Assembly: GCF_002018365.1 (NCBI RefSeq)
Contig: NZ_MVKX01000009.1
Location: 1-64,000, forward strand
Direction: 5' to 3'
DNA length: 64,000 bases
DNA from: Acinetobacter amyesii
Lineage (GTDB): Bacteria > Pseudomonadota > Gammaproteobacteria > Pseudomonadales > Moraxellaceae
The position numbers were made by a program, and so were the translations under genes. The notes below the pieces were generated by a model. It was not told the origin of the DNA. It searched no databases and saw nothing but the letters and a program-made list of their open reading frames with translations. This document shows positions 9,450 through 19,983 of the stretch, one piece after another (the stretch's first letter is position 1; each line of letters starts with the position of its first letter).

Positions 9450-11525
9450 TTACTCTGGGAGTTTAAAGTCAGATACAGATTCACGTAATGATTCAGCCAT
9501 GTTCGCCAATTCAGATACCGAACGTGCAGTATCAAATGTTGCACTGGTGGTTTGCGAGGTAATTTCTTGTACAACGTTCATCGTTGTCGCAATATGACCT
9601 GCTGAAGCAGACTGAAGTTTTGCAGCATCCGAAATGTTTGCAATCAGTTTCGCCAAGTTACCCGATACAGACTGAATTTCATCCAGTGCTACGCCGGCAT
9701 CTTTAGACAAGTTCGCACCACGTACTACTTCCGAAGTTGTTTGTTCCATTGAAATTACGGCTTCGTTAGTATCCGTTTGAATGGTTTTTACCAAGCCTTC
9801 AATCTGTTTGGTTGCAGACGCTGAACGTTCCGCAAGACGCTGTACCTCATCCGCTACCACGGCGAAACCACGACCTGCTTCACCCGCCATCGACGCCTGA
9901 ATTGCTGCGTTTAATGCCAAGATGTTCGTTTGGTCGGCAATATCGTTAATCAGTGCGACAATGTTACCAATCTCTTGTGAAGACTCACCCAAACGTTTAA
10001 TACGTTTTGAAGTTTCTTGAATCTGCTCACGAATCGTGTCCATACCTTCAATTGAACGGTTTACGACATCAGCACCATTTGCAGCAATTTGTACTGAACG
10101 TTCCGCTACGACAGCTGATTCTTCAGCATTCGACGATACTTGGTCAATCGACATTGCCATTTCGTTAATTGCGGCAGATGCACCAGCAATCTCTTGCGCC
10201 TGATGTTCAGATGCTTCTGCAAGCTGGTTGGTAATACCCTGCGTATTCGCGGTATATTGCGCAACTTCTTGAGAAGTTTCTGTAATACGCGATACAAGGT
10301 CACGTAATTGGTCGATTGCGAAGTTAATCGAGTCGGCAATCGCACCAGTAAAGTCTTCAGATACCGTCGCATACGAACGTAAGTCACCGTCTGCAAGATC
10401 GGCAATTTCATCGAGTAAACGTAAAATAGCGTTCTGGTTACGGTCATATTCTTCTTGAAGACGGGTTACACGGAATTTATCCGATTGACCACGTAAAGAA
10501 AGAAGTTTGAATACACAGATCAAGAAGGCAGTTAAAGCAAGAATCAACAGTACCGCAGGTAAAATAGTTTTCAGACCTGTACTAGAAGACAATTGATTTA
10601 AGTTACCCAATAATTTGTCTGACTCAGCAAAAATTTGTGAAGATGCTTTACGTACGTTCACAATTTGCGTTGAGTTTTTCAAAATCGTCGCAGCCGCTGA
10701 TTTCAATACGTCATCATATTCAGCTTTAATGCCTTCAAGTGACTCACGTAATTCAGGGCTTTCAATACGTTGTACACCAAGCTCTGTACTACCATCCAAT
10801 TGAGCATTTAAGTACAAACCGAAGGTTTCAGTATCGGCACTAAAGTCATCCGCAGACTCACGTGAGCTGTCAGAACCTGAAAGTACCGAACTGATCGAAC
10901 GTAAAATACGTTCCGCAATGAATACTTGGTTTTTCGCAATCACCACCTGGTTCGAAGGCATGTCTTGACGTGCCATTTGGTCGACCATCAAGTTATATTC
11001 CGCCTGAATCCCCGGAATGGTTTCACCAATCGCGATGTTCGTGTCATATAGCTTGTTAATGATTTTTTGTTGCGAAGTAATTAAGTCAATACTTTTTGAA
11101 ACTTCAGCCCACTGCGTATCTACAGATTTCAGCGCATCGGTATTTGCATGAATATCTTTTACAGTTTCTAAGTTTTCTTTGAACGAATCTTGAGAAGCAA
11201 TTAATTTTTTCATTGCATCTTCAGTACCTGAAGCTGTTGCTTCAGTTGCTTGACGCGAAATTGTTTGCGAAAGAAGACGGAGTTCACCCAAACTTTGCGT
11301 TAATTGGTTACCGCGAGGAACGCTATAGAATAGGTATAATAAAATGATCGTTGCCAGTACTAATGAACCAATCGCACCATAAATAAATGGTTTGGATTTT
11401 TCACTATCACCAAAAACTCGAGATAATTGATCTGTCTGTGATTGCAGTTTTGCCAGAAAAGCATTACCGCCTTTACGACCACTGGTGCTTTCACCCGTAT
11501 TTTTCTTTTTAAGTTTAAAGCCCAT
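9450..11525 (-). CDS. pilJ: methyl-accepting chemotaxis protein PilJ
   Basis: A 691-residue chemoreceptor for the type IV pilus system. A basic cytoplasmic N-tail is followed by a membrane helix near 48-68, a periplasmic helical sensor to about 320 (PilJ domains), a second membrane helix near 320-342, a HAMP-like linker and a long coiled signalling domain. The conserved hairpin tip is [20 protein letters not shown], followed by [20 protein letters not shown]. In P. aeruginosa PilJ senses surface contact through pilin and signals to ChpA through PilI. It lies 44 bp downstream of pilI. Confidence 0.95.
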   Translation of the reverse strand: MGFKLKKKNTGESTSGRKGGNAFLAKLQSQTDQLSRVFGDSEKSKPFIYGAIGSLVLATIILLYLFYSVPRGNQLTQSLGELRLLSQTISRQATEATASGTEDAMKKLIASQDSFKENLETVKDIHANTDALKSVDTQWAEVSKSIDLITSQQKIINKLYDTNIAIGETIPGIQAEYNLMVDQMARQDMPSNQVVIAKNQVFIAERILRSISSVLSGSDSSRESADDFSADTETFGLYLNAQLDGSTELGVQRIESPELRESLEGIKAEYDDVLKSAAATILKNSTQIVNVRKASSQIFAESDKLLGNLNQLSSSTGLKTILPAVLLILALTAFLICVFKLLSLRGQSDKFRVTRLQEEYDRNQNAILRLLDEIADLADGDLRSYATVSEDFTGAIADSINFAIDQLRDLVSRITETSQEVAQYTANTQGITNQLAEASEHQAQEIAGASAAINEMAMSIDQVSSNAEESAVVAERSVQIAANGADVVNRSIEGMDTIREQIQETSKRIKRLGESSQEIGNIVALINDIADQTNILALNAAIQASMAGEAGRGFAVVADEVQRLAERSASATKQIEGLVKTIQTDTNEAVISMEQTTSEVVRGANLSKDAGVALDEIQSVSGNLAKLIANISDAAKLQSASAGHIATTMNVVQEITSQTTSATFDTARSVSELANMAESLRESVSDFKLPE

Positions 11526-11569
11526 TCAGCTTCTCCCCGATTACGCCTTCTTTCGTTCGTGCGCGACAA

Positions 11570-12106
11570 TTAATTTATAAATTTTATAGATGCGTTCATG
11601 TATTTTGGATTTTGCAGTAAACGACTGAAGAGAAATACATTCCACTGCTGGTTATGCTGGTGGAAATACCCCTGACAATATTCCTGTAAATTTCGATCCA
11701 ACTCATTATGTTTAGAAAAATAACTTTTCTTATTAAAGTGTTGAATACCCAAAACTTGATCGACTACCAAACCGACATAATGGTCATTATGACTAATACA
11801 TAAAACTTTTTGAGTGGGTGAAAAACTACTTCGATGACCGGTTATATATTGTGCTAGGTCAGACAAAGAAAGTAAGCGTCCCCGAATATTGGCTAGTCCC
11901 ATCACCCAAGGTTGGGTGTTGGGAACTGGCGTATATTTTGGTGGGTAGATCACTTCAGCTACTTCACCTAAAGGAGCAACGTAATATTGCCCCATCATCT
12001 CAAAAGCAATGCCTGACCATCGGTTTACTTCATTTTCAGTGGAAACGTAGTTTTTGTTTCCTCGTTTTGCGATTCGAAGTAATTCGATAAATCCATTTGC
12101 TGCCAT
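11570..12106 (-). CDS. pilI: CheW-type adaptor PilI
   Basis: A 178-residue single CheW domain protein that couples PilJ to ChpA. Visible CheW features are WSGIAFEMMGQYYVAPLGEV near 30-50, an IRGRLLSLSDLAQY strand near 93-106 and VGLVVDQVLGIQHF near 130-143. It lies 6 bp downstream of pilH and is co-transcribed. The assignment rests on domain plus position. Confidence 0.92.
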   Translation of the reverse strand: MAANGFIELLRIAKRGNKNYVSTENEVNRWSGIAFEMMGQYYVAPLGEVAEVIYPPKYTPVPNTQPWVMGLANIRGRLLSLSDLAQYITGHRSSFSPTQKVLCISHNDHYVGLVVDQVLGIQHFNKKSYFSKHNELDRNLQEYCQGYFHQHNQQWNVFLFSRLLQNPKYMNASIKFIN

Positions 12107-12112
12107 AGAGCT

Positions 12113-12481
12113 TTATCCTGCATTGAGGTGTTGCTTAATCACATCAATTAATTGTTTTTCGTCTACAGGTTTAGTTAGATAATCAGAAGCACCTTGGCGT
12201 TTACCCCAAACACGGTCAGTTGCCTGATCTTTGGTACTTACAATGACAATCGGGATATGTTTGGTGGTCGCACCACGTGCAATTTGACGTGTTGCTTGGA
12301 ATCCATTCACACCCGGCATTACCACATCCATCAAGACCAAATCAGGTAACTCAGCTTGAGCCATTGTCACCCCGTCTGCCCCATTTGAAGCTTCAATCAC
12401 TTCAAAACCGTGTTTACCTAAAATTTCTTTAAAACGGAATGTTTCTGTTGGTGAATCATCAACGATTAGGATACGTGCCAT
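12113..12481 (-). CDS. pilH: response regulator PilH
   Basis: A 122-residue stand-alone receiver domain. Acidic pocket IVDDS (residues 5-9), phospho-acceptor Asp in DLVLMDVVMPG near residue 51, conserved Thr/Ser in VIVSTK and Lys in YLTKPVDE. In the P. aeruginosa system PilH is a phosphate sink or antagonist of PilG, linked to pilus retraction. It lies 29 bp after pilG. Confidence 0.93.
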   Translation of the reverse strand: MARILIVDDSPTETFRFKEILGKHGFEVIEASNGADGVTMAQAELPDLVLMDVVMPGVNGFQATRQIARGATTKHIPIVIVSTKDQATDRVWGKRQGASDYLTKPVDEKQLIDVIKQHLNAG

Positions 12482-12510
12482 GCTTTTTCCCCAAAAAATA
12501 AAAAATCTAA

Positions 12511-12894
12511 TTAAGCTGTAACGTGATTACGGATTGCATTCAGCAATTCATCTTTACTGAATGGCTTAGTTAAGTATTCATCCGAACCCACAACACGACC
12601 CTTCGCCTGATCAAATAAACCGTCTTTACTTGAAAGCATAATCACAGGAATATTTTGATAATTTTGAGAGTTTTTAATCAGGGCACAAGTTTGATAGCCA
12701 TCAAGACGTGGCATCATAATATCGACAAATACGATATCTGGATTCGCATCTGCAATTTTTGAAAGTGCTTCAAAACCATCTACAGCTGTGACTACTTCAC
12801 ATCCTTCACGCTGAAGCAGCGTTTCGGCCGTACGACGAATGGTTTTTGAATCATCAATTACCATGACTTTTAGATTTTGGAATTTATCGTCCAT
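12511..12894 (-). CDS. pilG: response regulator PilG
   Basis: A 127-residue stand-alone receiver, first gene of the chemosensory operon. Acidic pocket MVIDDSK near 11-17, phospho-acceptor Asp in DIVFVDIMMPRLDG near residue 57, Ser in IMLSSK and Lys in YLTKPFSK. PilG is the main output regulator that promotes pilus extension and, in P. aeruginosa, cAMP synthesis. The operon promoter must lie in the 280 bp upstream, shared with the divergent gene at 13178. Confidence 0.93.
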   Translation of the reverse strand: MDDKFQNLKVMVIDDSKTIRRTAETLLQREGCEVVTAVDGFEALSKIADANPDIVFVDIMMPRLDGYQTCALIKNSQNYQNIPVIMLSSKDGLFDQAKGRVVGSDEYLTKPFSKDELLNAIRNHVTA

Positions 12895-13177
12895 TTATTG
12901 ACCCTACCCATTGAGGATGTACAAACAATTAAGTTAGCAGCATTATTATTTACAAGTTGTGAACATTTTTAACATATCTTTACTTGCGTTTTCAATGAAC
13001 ATTTTCTGCGCAAACACACAAGATTTCTTGTTTTTATTAACTGCTTCACACTTTCCGATGACCAACGATTTTTTTTTAACTTGGAATAGTATTTAATTGT
13101 CTTAATTAAGCATATTATAGCAAGATTATTACTTTAAAATAAGTAATTTAGTCAACTTTAAACTGGGGAGTACAAGG

Positions 13178-13831
13178 TTGAGTCCGTTTACAAAAAAAAT
13201 TCACTTGATTGGCCTTAAACATTTCTCAAAAAAAATCATTCTGACGACTTGTTTACTGGCTTATACCCCGCTTTTATTTGCTGCACCAACCAATACACAG
13301 CAACCACAAAAGGCGACTTGGTATCGTTACTATGACAGTAAAGGCGTAGCAAACATCAGTACCAATGTGACGCCAAATCACATCCGCTATGGTTATGAAG
13401 CACTTGATCAAAATATGCAAGTGATTAAACGTAACCGCCCCTACAATGCTGAAGCTGATGTTAGACAAGCTCCTCAGCGTGCTGCCCAAGCACGTCAGCA
13501 AGCATCAGATATCAAACTTAAAAAAGCCTATACCAATAGCCGAACTGCAGCCATTAAAAAGCGTGATGCACTGACTGGTATACGTAAACAGATCGTGTTT
13601 GAACAAGAACAATTAAAACAATTACAAAATGATCGTGTATTATTTGTTCGCCAAGAACGTGAACATTTTCGAAAAGGTGAAACCGTTCCGGCAAAATTAA
13701 AAACAATGTTGGATAATAATCAAAAAAATATGGTAGCGAAAAAAGAATACATTCAATCGTTACAAACTCGCTATCGAAATACAGAAGCTGAATACGACAG
13801 AATTATTACGCGTTTAAAAGCGATGGAATAA
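13178..13831 (+). CDS. exported protein with DUF4124-like N-terminus and coiled coil
   Basis: A 217-residue protein starting with TTG, supported by a strong GGGGAG 7 bases upstream and by the absence of any early ATG. A signal peptide runs to about residue 36 (cleavage after LLFAA). Residues 45-80 contain WYRYYDSKGVANISTNVTP, resembling the DUF4124 pattern in which a short periplasmic domain repeats a W-x-Y-x-D-x-x-G unit. The rest is predicted long helix rich in Gln, Lys, Arg and Glu, probably coiled coil. It lies 46 bp upstream of the RND adaptor gene. Function unknown. Confidence 0.75.
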   Translation: MSPFTKKIHLIGLKHFSKKIILTTCLLAYTPLLFAAPTNTQQPQKATWYRYYDSKGVANISTNVTPNHIRYGYEALDQNMQVIKRNRPYNAEADVRQAPQRAAQARQQASDIKLKKAYTNSRTAAIKKRDALTGIRKQIVFEQEQLKQLQNDRVLFVRQEREHFRKGETVPAKLKTMLDNNQKNMVAKKEYIQSLQTRYRNTEAEYDRIITRLKAME

Positions 13832-13877
13832 ACTTGTTATTCAATTGCTTTTGTAGACCGCTGATATAAGGACCATT

Positions 13878-14981
13878 ATGCAATCTGCACAGCAATCATC
13901 CCCATTTTTAAAGCTTAGCCTGCTTTGCATAAGCCTGACTTTGGCTGCATGTCAAAAAGAAGATCCGCAGCAAAGTGTAAAACCAGAAAATAAGATTGAA
14001 TTAATTCAACAAGATCTGGTGACCATCGAACAAGGCAACGCCATTTCAAAAACTTCCTTTACAGGTACCATTCGGGCGGTCAATCAGAGCAGTATTCAAG
14101 CCCAAGTCACTGCGACTGCAACCAATGTTAATGCAGAGGTCGGACAACGTGTCAGCAAAGGCCAAGTGTTGGTGCATTTAAATAATCAAGACAATGCAGC
14201 ACGTCTTGCTCAATCTCAAGCGAACCTCGCATCCACGCAAGCTCAAGCCAATCAAGCCAAACTAATGATGGAGCGCAAACAGCGTTTGCTGAATCAAGGC
14301 TTTATTTCCAAAGTAGAGTTTGAACAAAGTCGTGTCGATTACCAAGCTCAAATGGAAAATGTTCGTGCTCAACAAGCCAATGTCGATATTGCACGTAAAG
14401 CCAATCAAGACGGCACCATTTATAGCCCTATCCAAGGTGTGATTACCAAACGTGATGTTGAACCGGGACAAACGGTTGCTGCGGGACAAACCCTTTTTGA
14501 AATCGTCAATCCAGACCAATTAGAAATTCAAGCCAAATTACCAAGTGATCAGCAAGCTGCACTGAAAATTGGACAAAAAATTGAATATAACATCCAAGGC
14601 AATAGCAATTTACTCACTGCACAAATCAGTCGGATTTCACCGATTGCCGATCAAGCCAGTCGCCAAATTGAATTTTTTGCAGCCCCAAATGAAACCATTA
14701 CATCATTAAGTATTGGTGCTTTTGTCGAAGGTCACATCTTAGGTACAGATAATATTTCGGGTCAAAAAATTCCACTCGATACCATTCAAAGTCTAAAAGA
14801 CCAACCTTATGTCTGGGTCATTCGTCAAAATAAAATTGCCAAAGTGCCTGTACAAATTTTGAATCAGAGTTATAGCAATAACACCGCGATTGTTCAGGGC
14901 TTACAAAATAGTGATCTGATCAGCCGAATTAAATTTAATGATTCAGATGTCAAACAAGATGTAAGTATCAGCCAAAATTAA
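13878..14981 (+). CDS. RND efflux periplasmic adaptor (HlyD/MFP family) lipoprotein
   Basis: A 367-residue membrane fusion protein with a lipoprotein signal ending in LAAC (Cys25). A lipoyl half-motif follows, then an alpha-helical hairpin at about 105-175 rich in Ala/Gln, the second lipoyl half (IYSPIQGVITKRDVEPGQ near 177-194) and beta-barrel domains. It bridges the inner-membrane RND pump encoded 23 bp downstream to an outer-membrane channel. No channel gene follows, so a shared TolC/OprM-like protein encoded elsewhere is inferred. Confidence 0.92.
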   Translation: MQSAQQSSPFLKLSLLCISLTLAACQKEDPQQSVKPENKIELIQQDLVTIEQGNAISKTSFTGTIRAVNQSSIQAQVTATATNVNAEVGQRVSKGQVLVHLNNQDNAARLAQSQANLASTQAQANQAKLMMERKQRLLNQGFISKVEFEQSRVDYQAQMENVRAQQANVDIARKANQDGTIYSPIQGVITKRDVEPGQTVAAGQTLFEIVNPDQLEIQAKLPSDQQAALKIGQKIEYNIQGNSNLLTAQISRISPIADQASRQIEFFAAPNETITSLSIGAFVEGHILGTDNISGQKIPLDTIQSLKDQPYVWVIRQNKIAKVPVQILNQSYSNNTAIVQGLQNSDLISRIKFNDSDVKQDVSISQN

Positions 14982-15004
14982 AAAAATAAGGCAGGACAGT
15001 TGTT

Positions 15005-18000
15005 ATGTGGTTAACCCGAATTAGTGTGAAATATCCTGTTTTCACCATCATGATGATGTTCTGTCTGATGGTGTTAGGACTCGCTTCTTGGCAACGTATG
15101 GGTGTTGAAGAGTTTCCTGATGTCGACTTCCCTTTTGTTGTGGTCTACACCAACTATCCGGGTGCTTCTCCTGAGTCTGTTGAATCTGAGATCACCAAGA
15201 AACTTGAAGATCAGATCAATACCATTTCTGGCCTCAAGCAAGTCATTTCACAGTCCAGTGAAGGTTTATCCACGGTCATTGTCGAATTTAATCTAGATGT
15301 CTCATCCTCGGTAGCTGCACAAGATATTCGAGATAAAATTGCACCAGTAACCGCACAATTTCGTGATGAAATTGATGACCCGATTGTAGAACGCTACGAC
15401 CCTACTGCCAGTGCGATTATGTCGATTGTTTTTGAATCGAAGGACATGTCTTTACGTGATTTGAGTTCCTACCTGAATCAACGGATTGTGCCACAACTTA
15501 GAACAGTTCCTGGTGTCGGTACGGTCAATTTATTGGGCGATGCACAGCGACAAATTCGAATACAAGTAAATCCACAAAAATTACAAAGTTTCGGGATTGG
15601 GATCGATCAAGTTATAAACACCTTAAAATCTGAAAATATTGAAGTTCCGGGAGGAACCTTAAAACAAAAGAACTCAGAATTGGTGGTCGAAATTAAATCT
15701 CGAGTTATTCATCCAAACTCATTCGGAGATTTAGTGGTTGCCAATAAAAATGGCGCGCCGATTTATCTCAAACAAATTGCCGAGATAGATGATAGCCAAG
15801 CTGAAATGGAGTCGAGTGCCTATCTGAATGGTAAAACAGCCGTTGCTGTCGACATTCTGCGAAGTTCAGACTCTAATGTGATTGAGGTGGTTGATAATAC
15901 CCGTAAAACATTAAGTAAAATTCAACAGCAATTGCCGCAGGGCACGACCGCAGAAATTGTGGTTGATTCATCTAAAGGTATTCGTGGCAGCATTAAAGAT
16001 GTGGCACGTACCATTATTGAAGGTGCTGTACTTGCGGTATTCATTGTATTGTTATTTCTCGGCTCATTTCGTTCGACAGCCATTACAGGTTTAACCCTAC
16101 CGATTTCGCTACTGGGCACCCTCACCTTTGTTTGGATTTTTGGTTTTACCATCAACATGATGACCCTACTGGCTCTCTCGCTGAGTATCGGTCTCCTGAT
16201 TGATGATGCCATTGTGGTTCGTGAAAATATTGTCCGCCATGCCGATATGGGCAAGGACCACGTCACCGCAGCACTCGACGGCACGAAAGAAATTGGTTTA
16301 GCTGTATTGGCCACAACATTGACCATTGTCGCGGTATTTTTACCTGTGGCATTTATGGGCGGCATTATTGGGCGTTTCTTCTATCAATTTGGTGTAACCG
16401 TCAGTACCGCTGTACTGATTTCGATGTTTGTGAGTTTCACTCTTGACCCGATGTTGTCTGCTCACTGGGCAGAGCGCCACGATCCAAATAAAAAGCCGGG
16501 CAAAATCAAACGCTTTTTTAACTGGATTTCAGGCAAACTCGACAACCTAAGCCATCATTATGAAAAATTACTCAAGCTTGCTTTAAAGTTCCGGCTCATT
16601 ACCCTTTTAATCGCCGTCGCATCTTTATTTGGTGCATTGGGTTTATCCAAATTGATCGGAACTGAATTTGTACCGGTACCAGACAAAGGTGAAATTCGGA
16701 TCAAATTTGAAACACCAGTTGATGCAACCCTTGAATATTCACAGGCAAAGCTTAAGCAAGTAGATCGTATCATTCGCCAGCATCCAGAAGTCAAAGCCAC
16801 TTATGGTGCGATTAATAGTGCCACTGATCGCGGTAAAAACCATGCCAGCATTCGTGTCACCGTTTCACCACGTACAGAGCGTAGTCAAACCTTAACGGAT
16901 CTCAACAATGAATTCCGTACCCGTTTAAAACATGTGGCAGGAATTACCATTACCTCAATTGCCTCAGCTGATGAAACAGTTTCGGGCGGTCAAAAGCCGG
17001 TCATGATCTCGATTAAAGGCCCAGACTTAGATGAGTTACAACGCATTTCAGATCGATTCTTGGTTGAAGTTGCCAAAGTCGAAGGCATTGTCGACTTAGA
17101 AAGCTCGCTTAAAGAACCTAAACCGACCTTAGGTGTACATATCAATCGTGTTTTAGCCAGTGATTTAGGTTTATCCGTCAATCAAATCGCCAATGTTTTA
17201 CGCCCTCTTCTTGCGGGGGATAATGTAACAACGTGGAAGGATGATAAAGGCGAAACCTATGATGTAAATTTACGACTCACTGAAGATCAGCGTCGTCTGC
17301 CAACTGACATTCAAAGCATGTACATCACATCACAAAAAACCGATGCCACAGGCTTACCTATCTTGGTTCCATTGGCAAGTGTGGCTAGCTTTGAAGAAAC
17401 GCTCGGTGCTTCACAAATTAACCGTCGTGATCTAGCACGTGAAGTGATGGTTGAAGCCAACACGGCAGGTCGTCCCGCGGGTGATATTGGTGCCGAAATC
17501 AATGAGATCGAGAAAAACTTCGACTTGCCACCGGGTTATAGTTTTGTCACGCAAGGTGCCAATAAAGATATGGCTGAATCTGCGGGTTATGCAATGACGG
17601 CAATTACCCTCTCTATTGTATTTATTTATATTGTTTTGGGTTCACAGTTTAATAGCTTCATTCACCCTGCAGCCATTATGGCGTCATTACCCCTATCATT
17701 GATTGGGGTGTTCTTGGCCCTGTTCTTATTTAATTCAACCATGAACCTCTTTTCCATTATCGGGATTATTATGCTCATGGGCTTGGTAACTAAGAACGCA
17801 ATTCTACTCATCGACTTTATTAAAAAAGCCATGGATCATGGTGTAGATCGTTATGAAGCGATTATTGAAGCAGGTAAAACCCGTTTACGCCCTATTTTAA
17901 TGACCACCAGTGCAATGGTGATGGGTATGGTTCCGCTTGCACTAGGTCTAGGTGAAGGCGGTGAACAAAGCGCACCAATGGCACATGCCGTGATTGGCGG

Positions 18001-18109
18001 GGTGATTACCTCTACCCTACTGACACTCGTGGTAGTCCCAGTGATTTTTACCTATTTGGATGATTTCCGAAACTTCCTTGCACGTCAGGCCAAAAAAATC
18101 ATGTCATAA
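15005..18109 (+). CDS. RND-type efflux pump, AcrB/MexB superfamily
   Basis: A 1034-residue inner-membrane pump of typical RND length. Starts with the amphipathic helix and TM1 (ISVKYPVFTIMMM), followed by a large periplasmic loop, TM2-TM6 with the proton-relay Asp pair in GLLIDDAIVVREN near 396-408, a second periplasmic loop, and TM8-TM12 with ILLIDF and the GEGGEQSAPMAHAVIGG segment. Substrate is unknown. The pair does not look like the classic AdeABC, AdeFGH or AdeIJK layouts because no outer-membrane gene follows. A strong terminator lies at 18121-18159. Confidence 0.93.
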   Translation: MWLTRISVKYPVFTIMMMFCLMVLGLASWQRMGVEEFPDVDFPFVVVYTNYPGASPESVESEITKKLEDQINTISGLKQVISQSSEGLSTVIVEFNLDVSSSVAAQDIRDKIAPVTAQFRDEIDDPIVERYDPTASAIMSIVFESKDMSLRDLSSYLNQRIVPQLRTVPGVGTVNLLGDAQRQIRIQVNPQKLQSFGIGIDQVINTLKSENIEVPGGTLKQKNSELVVEIKSRVIHPNSFGDLVVANKNGAPIYLKQIAEIDDSQAEMESSAYLNGKTAVAVDILRSSDSNVIEVVDNTRKTLSKIQQQLPQGTTAEIVVDSSKGIRGSIKDVARTIIEGAVLAVFIVLLFLGSFRSTAITGLTLPISLLGTLTFVWIFGFTINMMTLLALSLSIGLLIDDAIVVRENIVRHADMGKDHVTAALDGTKEIGLAVLATTLTIVAVFLPVAFMGGIIGRFFYQFGVTVSTAVLISMFVSFTLDPMLSAHWAERHDPNKKPGKIKRFFNWISGKLDNLSHHYEKLLKLALKFRLITLLIAVASLFGALGLSKLIGTEFVPVPDKGEIRIKFETPVDATLEYSQAKLKQVDRIIRQHPEVKATYGAINSATDRGKNHASIRVTVSPRTERSQTLTDLNNEFRTRLKHVAGITITSIASADETVSGGQKPVMISIKGPDLDELQRISDRFLVEVAKVEGIVDLESSLKEPKPTLGVHINRVLASDLGLSVNQIANVLRPLLAGDNVTTWKDDKGETYDVNLRLTEDQRRLPTDIQSMYITSQKTDATGLPILVPLASVASFEETLGASQINRRDLAREVMVEANTAGRPAGDIGAEINEIEKNFDLPPGYSFVTQGANKDMAESAGYAMTAITLSIVFIYIVLGSQFNSFIHPAAIMASLPLSLIGVFLALFLFNSTMNLFSIIGIIMLMGLVTKNAILLIDFIKKAMDHGVDRYEAIIEAGKTRLRPILMTTSAMVMGMVPLALGLGEGGEQSAPMAHAVIGGVITSTLLTLVVVPVIFTYLDDFRNFLARQAKKIMS

Positions 18110-18120
18110 TGACAAAATCT

Positions 18121-18159
18121 AAAATGAGGTGACTTTGGAAAATGTTCACCTCATTTTTT
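18121..18159 (+). terminator. intrinsic terminator after the RND pump gene
   Basis: AAAATGAGGTGA (18121-18132) pairs with TCACCTCATTTT starting at 18146, followed by more T. Confidence 0.9.
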
Positions 18160-18205
18160 ATTGTATACTCTCCACTTTAACGCTTAATTTTTTAGGACAG
18201 TTTCC

Positions 18206-19921
18206 ATGCGCGCGAGTCGCTTTTTATTTGCAACGTTAAGAGAAACCCCAAACGATGCTGAAGTTATTTCACATCAGCTAATGCTTCGTGCCGGGATGAT
18301 TCGTAAATTGGCTTCAGGTTTATACACTTGGCTGCCGATGGGCGTTCGCGTATTAAATAAAGTTGAAGCGATTATCCGCGAAGAGATGGATCGTGCTGGT
18401 TCACTTCAAGTCCTGATGCCTGTCACTCAACCTGCATCTTTATGGGAAGAATCAGGTCGTTTCGTACAATATGGTCCAGAACTTTTACGTTTTAAAGACC
18501 GTCACAACAATGATTTTGTACTTGGCCCTACACATGAAGAAGTGATTACTGATCTTGCTCGTAATGAGTTGAAAAGCTATAAGCAATTGCCGGCAAACTT
18601 CTACCAAGTACAAACCAAATTCCGTGACGAAATTCGCCCTCGTTTCGGTGTGATGCGTTCACGTGAATTCATCATGAAAGATGCCTATTCTTTCCATGTT
18701 GACCAAGCCTCTTTACAAGAAACCTATGACAACATGTATGCAGCTTACTGCAAGATTTTCACTCGTTTAGGTTTAAATTTCCGTCCAGTTCAAGCAGATA
18801 CAGGTTCAATTGGTGGTTCGGGTTCCCACGAATTCCACGTACTTGCTTCTAGCGGTGAAGATGACATCGCATTCTCTACAGAATCAGATTATGCGGCTAA
18901 CGTAGAAATGGCTGAAGCCGTACTAGTTGGTGAACGTGCTGCTCCGACTAAAGCACTTGAAATTATTGATACACCAAATCAAAAAACCATTGCTGATGTT
19001 TCTGAATTCCTTAAATCAGACCCTGCTCAATCTGTAAAAGCATTGTTGGTTCAAGGTGTTGCTGAAGAAGGTAAAGCGGCGCCAGTGGTTGCTTTATTCC
19101 TACGTGGCGACCATGAACTAAATGAAATTAAAGCTGAAAAACACCCGTTAATTGCTGCTCCATTGGCCTTTGCAACTGAAGCACAATTGGCTGACTTAGG
19201 TTTAACGGCTGGTTTCTGTGGCCCTCAAGGCTTAACCGAAAAAGGCATTACAGTTATTGTTGACCGTGCAGCGTCCGTACTTTCAGACTTTGTTGCTGGT
19301 GCAAACCAAGTCGATAAACATGCTGTAGGTGTAAACTGGGAACGTGATGCACAATTCACCGAAGTTTATGACCTTCGTAATGTTGTTGAAGGTGACCCTT
19401 CTCCAGACGGTCAAGGTACTATCTTGATTAAACGTGGTATCGAAGTTGGTCATATCTTCCAGTTGGGTCAAAAATACTCTGAAGCGCTTGGCTGTAAAGT
19501 CTTAGGTGAAGACGGCAAACCTCTCGTTGTGACTATGGGTTGCTACGGTATTGGTGTAACTCGTGTTGTTGCTTCTGCGATTGAACAAAACTTCGATGAC
19601 AAAGGGATTATTTGGCCATCTGCAATTGCTCCTTTCGAAGTTGCGATTGTGCCAATGAATGCGCATAAATCACCGCGCACTTTAGAAGCAGCTGAAGCAC
19701 TGTATGCAGAATTAACTGCTGCTGGTTATGATGTGCTTCTAGATGACCGTAATGAACGTCCGGGTGTTAAATTCTCTGATATCGAGTTAACAGGTATTCC
19801 ACACCGTATCGTCATTGGCGAGAAAGGTTTGGATGCTGGTACATTTGAGTACAAAGGTCGCCGTGATGAAGAATCAAGCAACTTAAGTAAAGAAGACCTT
19901 TTAGCGAAAATTGCAAAATAA
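18206..19921 (+). CDS. proS: prolyl-tRNA synthetase
   Basis: A 571-residue class II aminoacyl-tRNA synthetase of the bacterial type. It charges tRNA-Pro. The N-terminus [20 protein letters not shown] is family-specific. Catalytic motifs 1-3 flank an insertion (editing) domain at about 225-400, and the C-terminal anticodon-binding domain holds [24 protein letters not shown] sits 8 bases upstream of the ATG, and TATACT at about 18163 could be the -10 box. A bidirectional terminator separates it from the convergent fil-like cluster. Confidence 0.97.
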   Translation: MRASRFLFATLRETPNDAEVISHQLMLRAGMIRKLASGLYTWLPMGVRVLNKVEAIIREEMDRAGSLQVLMPVTQPASLWEESGRFVQYGPELLRFKDRHNNDFVLGPTHEEVITDLARNELKSYKQLPANFYQVQTKFRDEIRPRFGVMRSREFIMKDAYSFHVDQASLQETYDNMYAAYCKIFTRLGLNFRPVQADTGSIGGSGSHEFHVLASSGEDDIAFSTESDYAANVEMAEAVLVGERAAPTKALEIIDTPNQKTIADVSEFLKSDPAQSVKALLVQGVAEEGKAAPVVALFLRGDHELNEIKAEKHPLIAAPLAFATEAQLADLGLTAGFCGPQGLTEKGITVIVDRAASVLSDFVAGANQVDKHAVGVNWERDAQFTEVYDLRNVVEGDPSPDGQGTILIKRGIEVGHIFQLGQKYSEALGCKVLGEDGKPLVVTMGCYGIGVTRVVASAIEQNFDDKGIIWPSAIAPFEVAIVPMNAHKSPRTLEAAEALYAELTAAGYDVLLDDRNERPGVKFSDIELTGIPHRIVIGEKGLDAGTFEYKGRRDEESSNLSKEDLLAKIAK

Positions 19922-19935
19922 TTTGCGCTAAACAT

Positions 19936-19964
19936 AAAAAATCCCGCTACGTGCGGGATTTTTT
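19936..19964. terminator. bidirectional terminator, proS / fil-like operon
   Basis: ATCCCGC (19941-19947) and GCGGGAT (19953-19959) around TACGT, with A-run before and T-run after. Confidence 0.92.
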
Positions 19965-19983
19965 ATATTAAATACTTAAAGCC

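Noticed and set aside
18160..18205. T-box or other riboswitch upstream of proS
   Set aside because: The leader is too short and shows no structured element; only a possible -10 box is visible.
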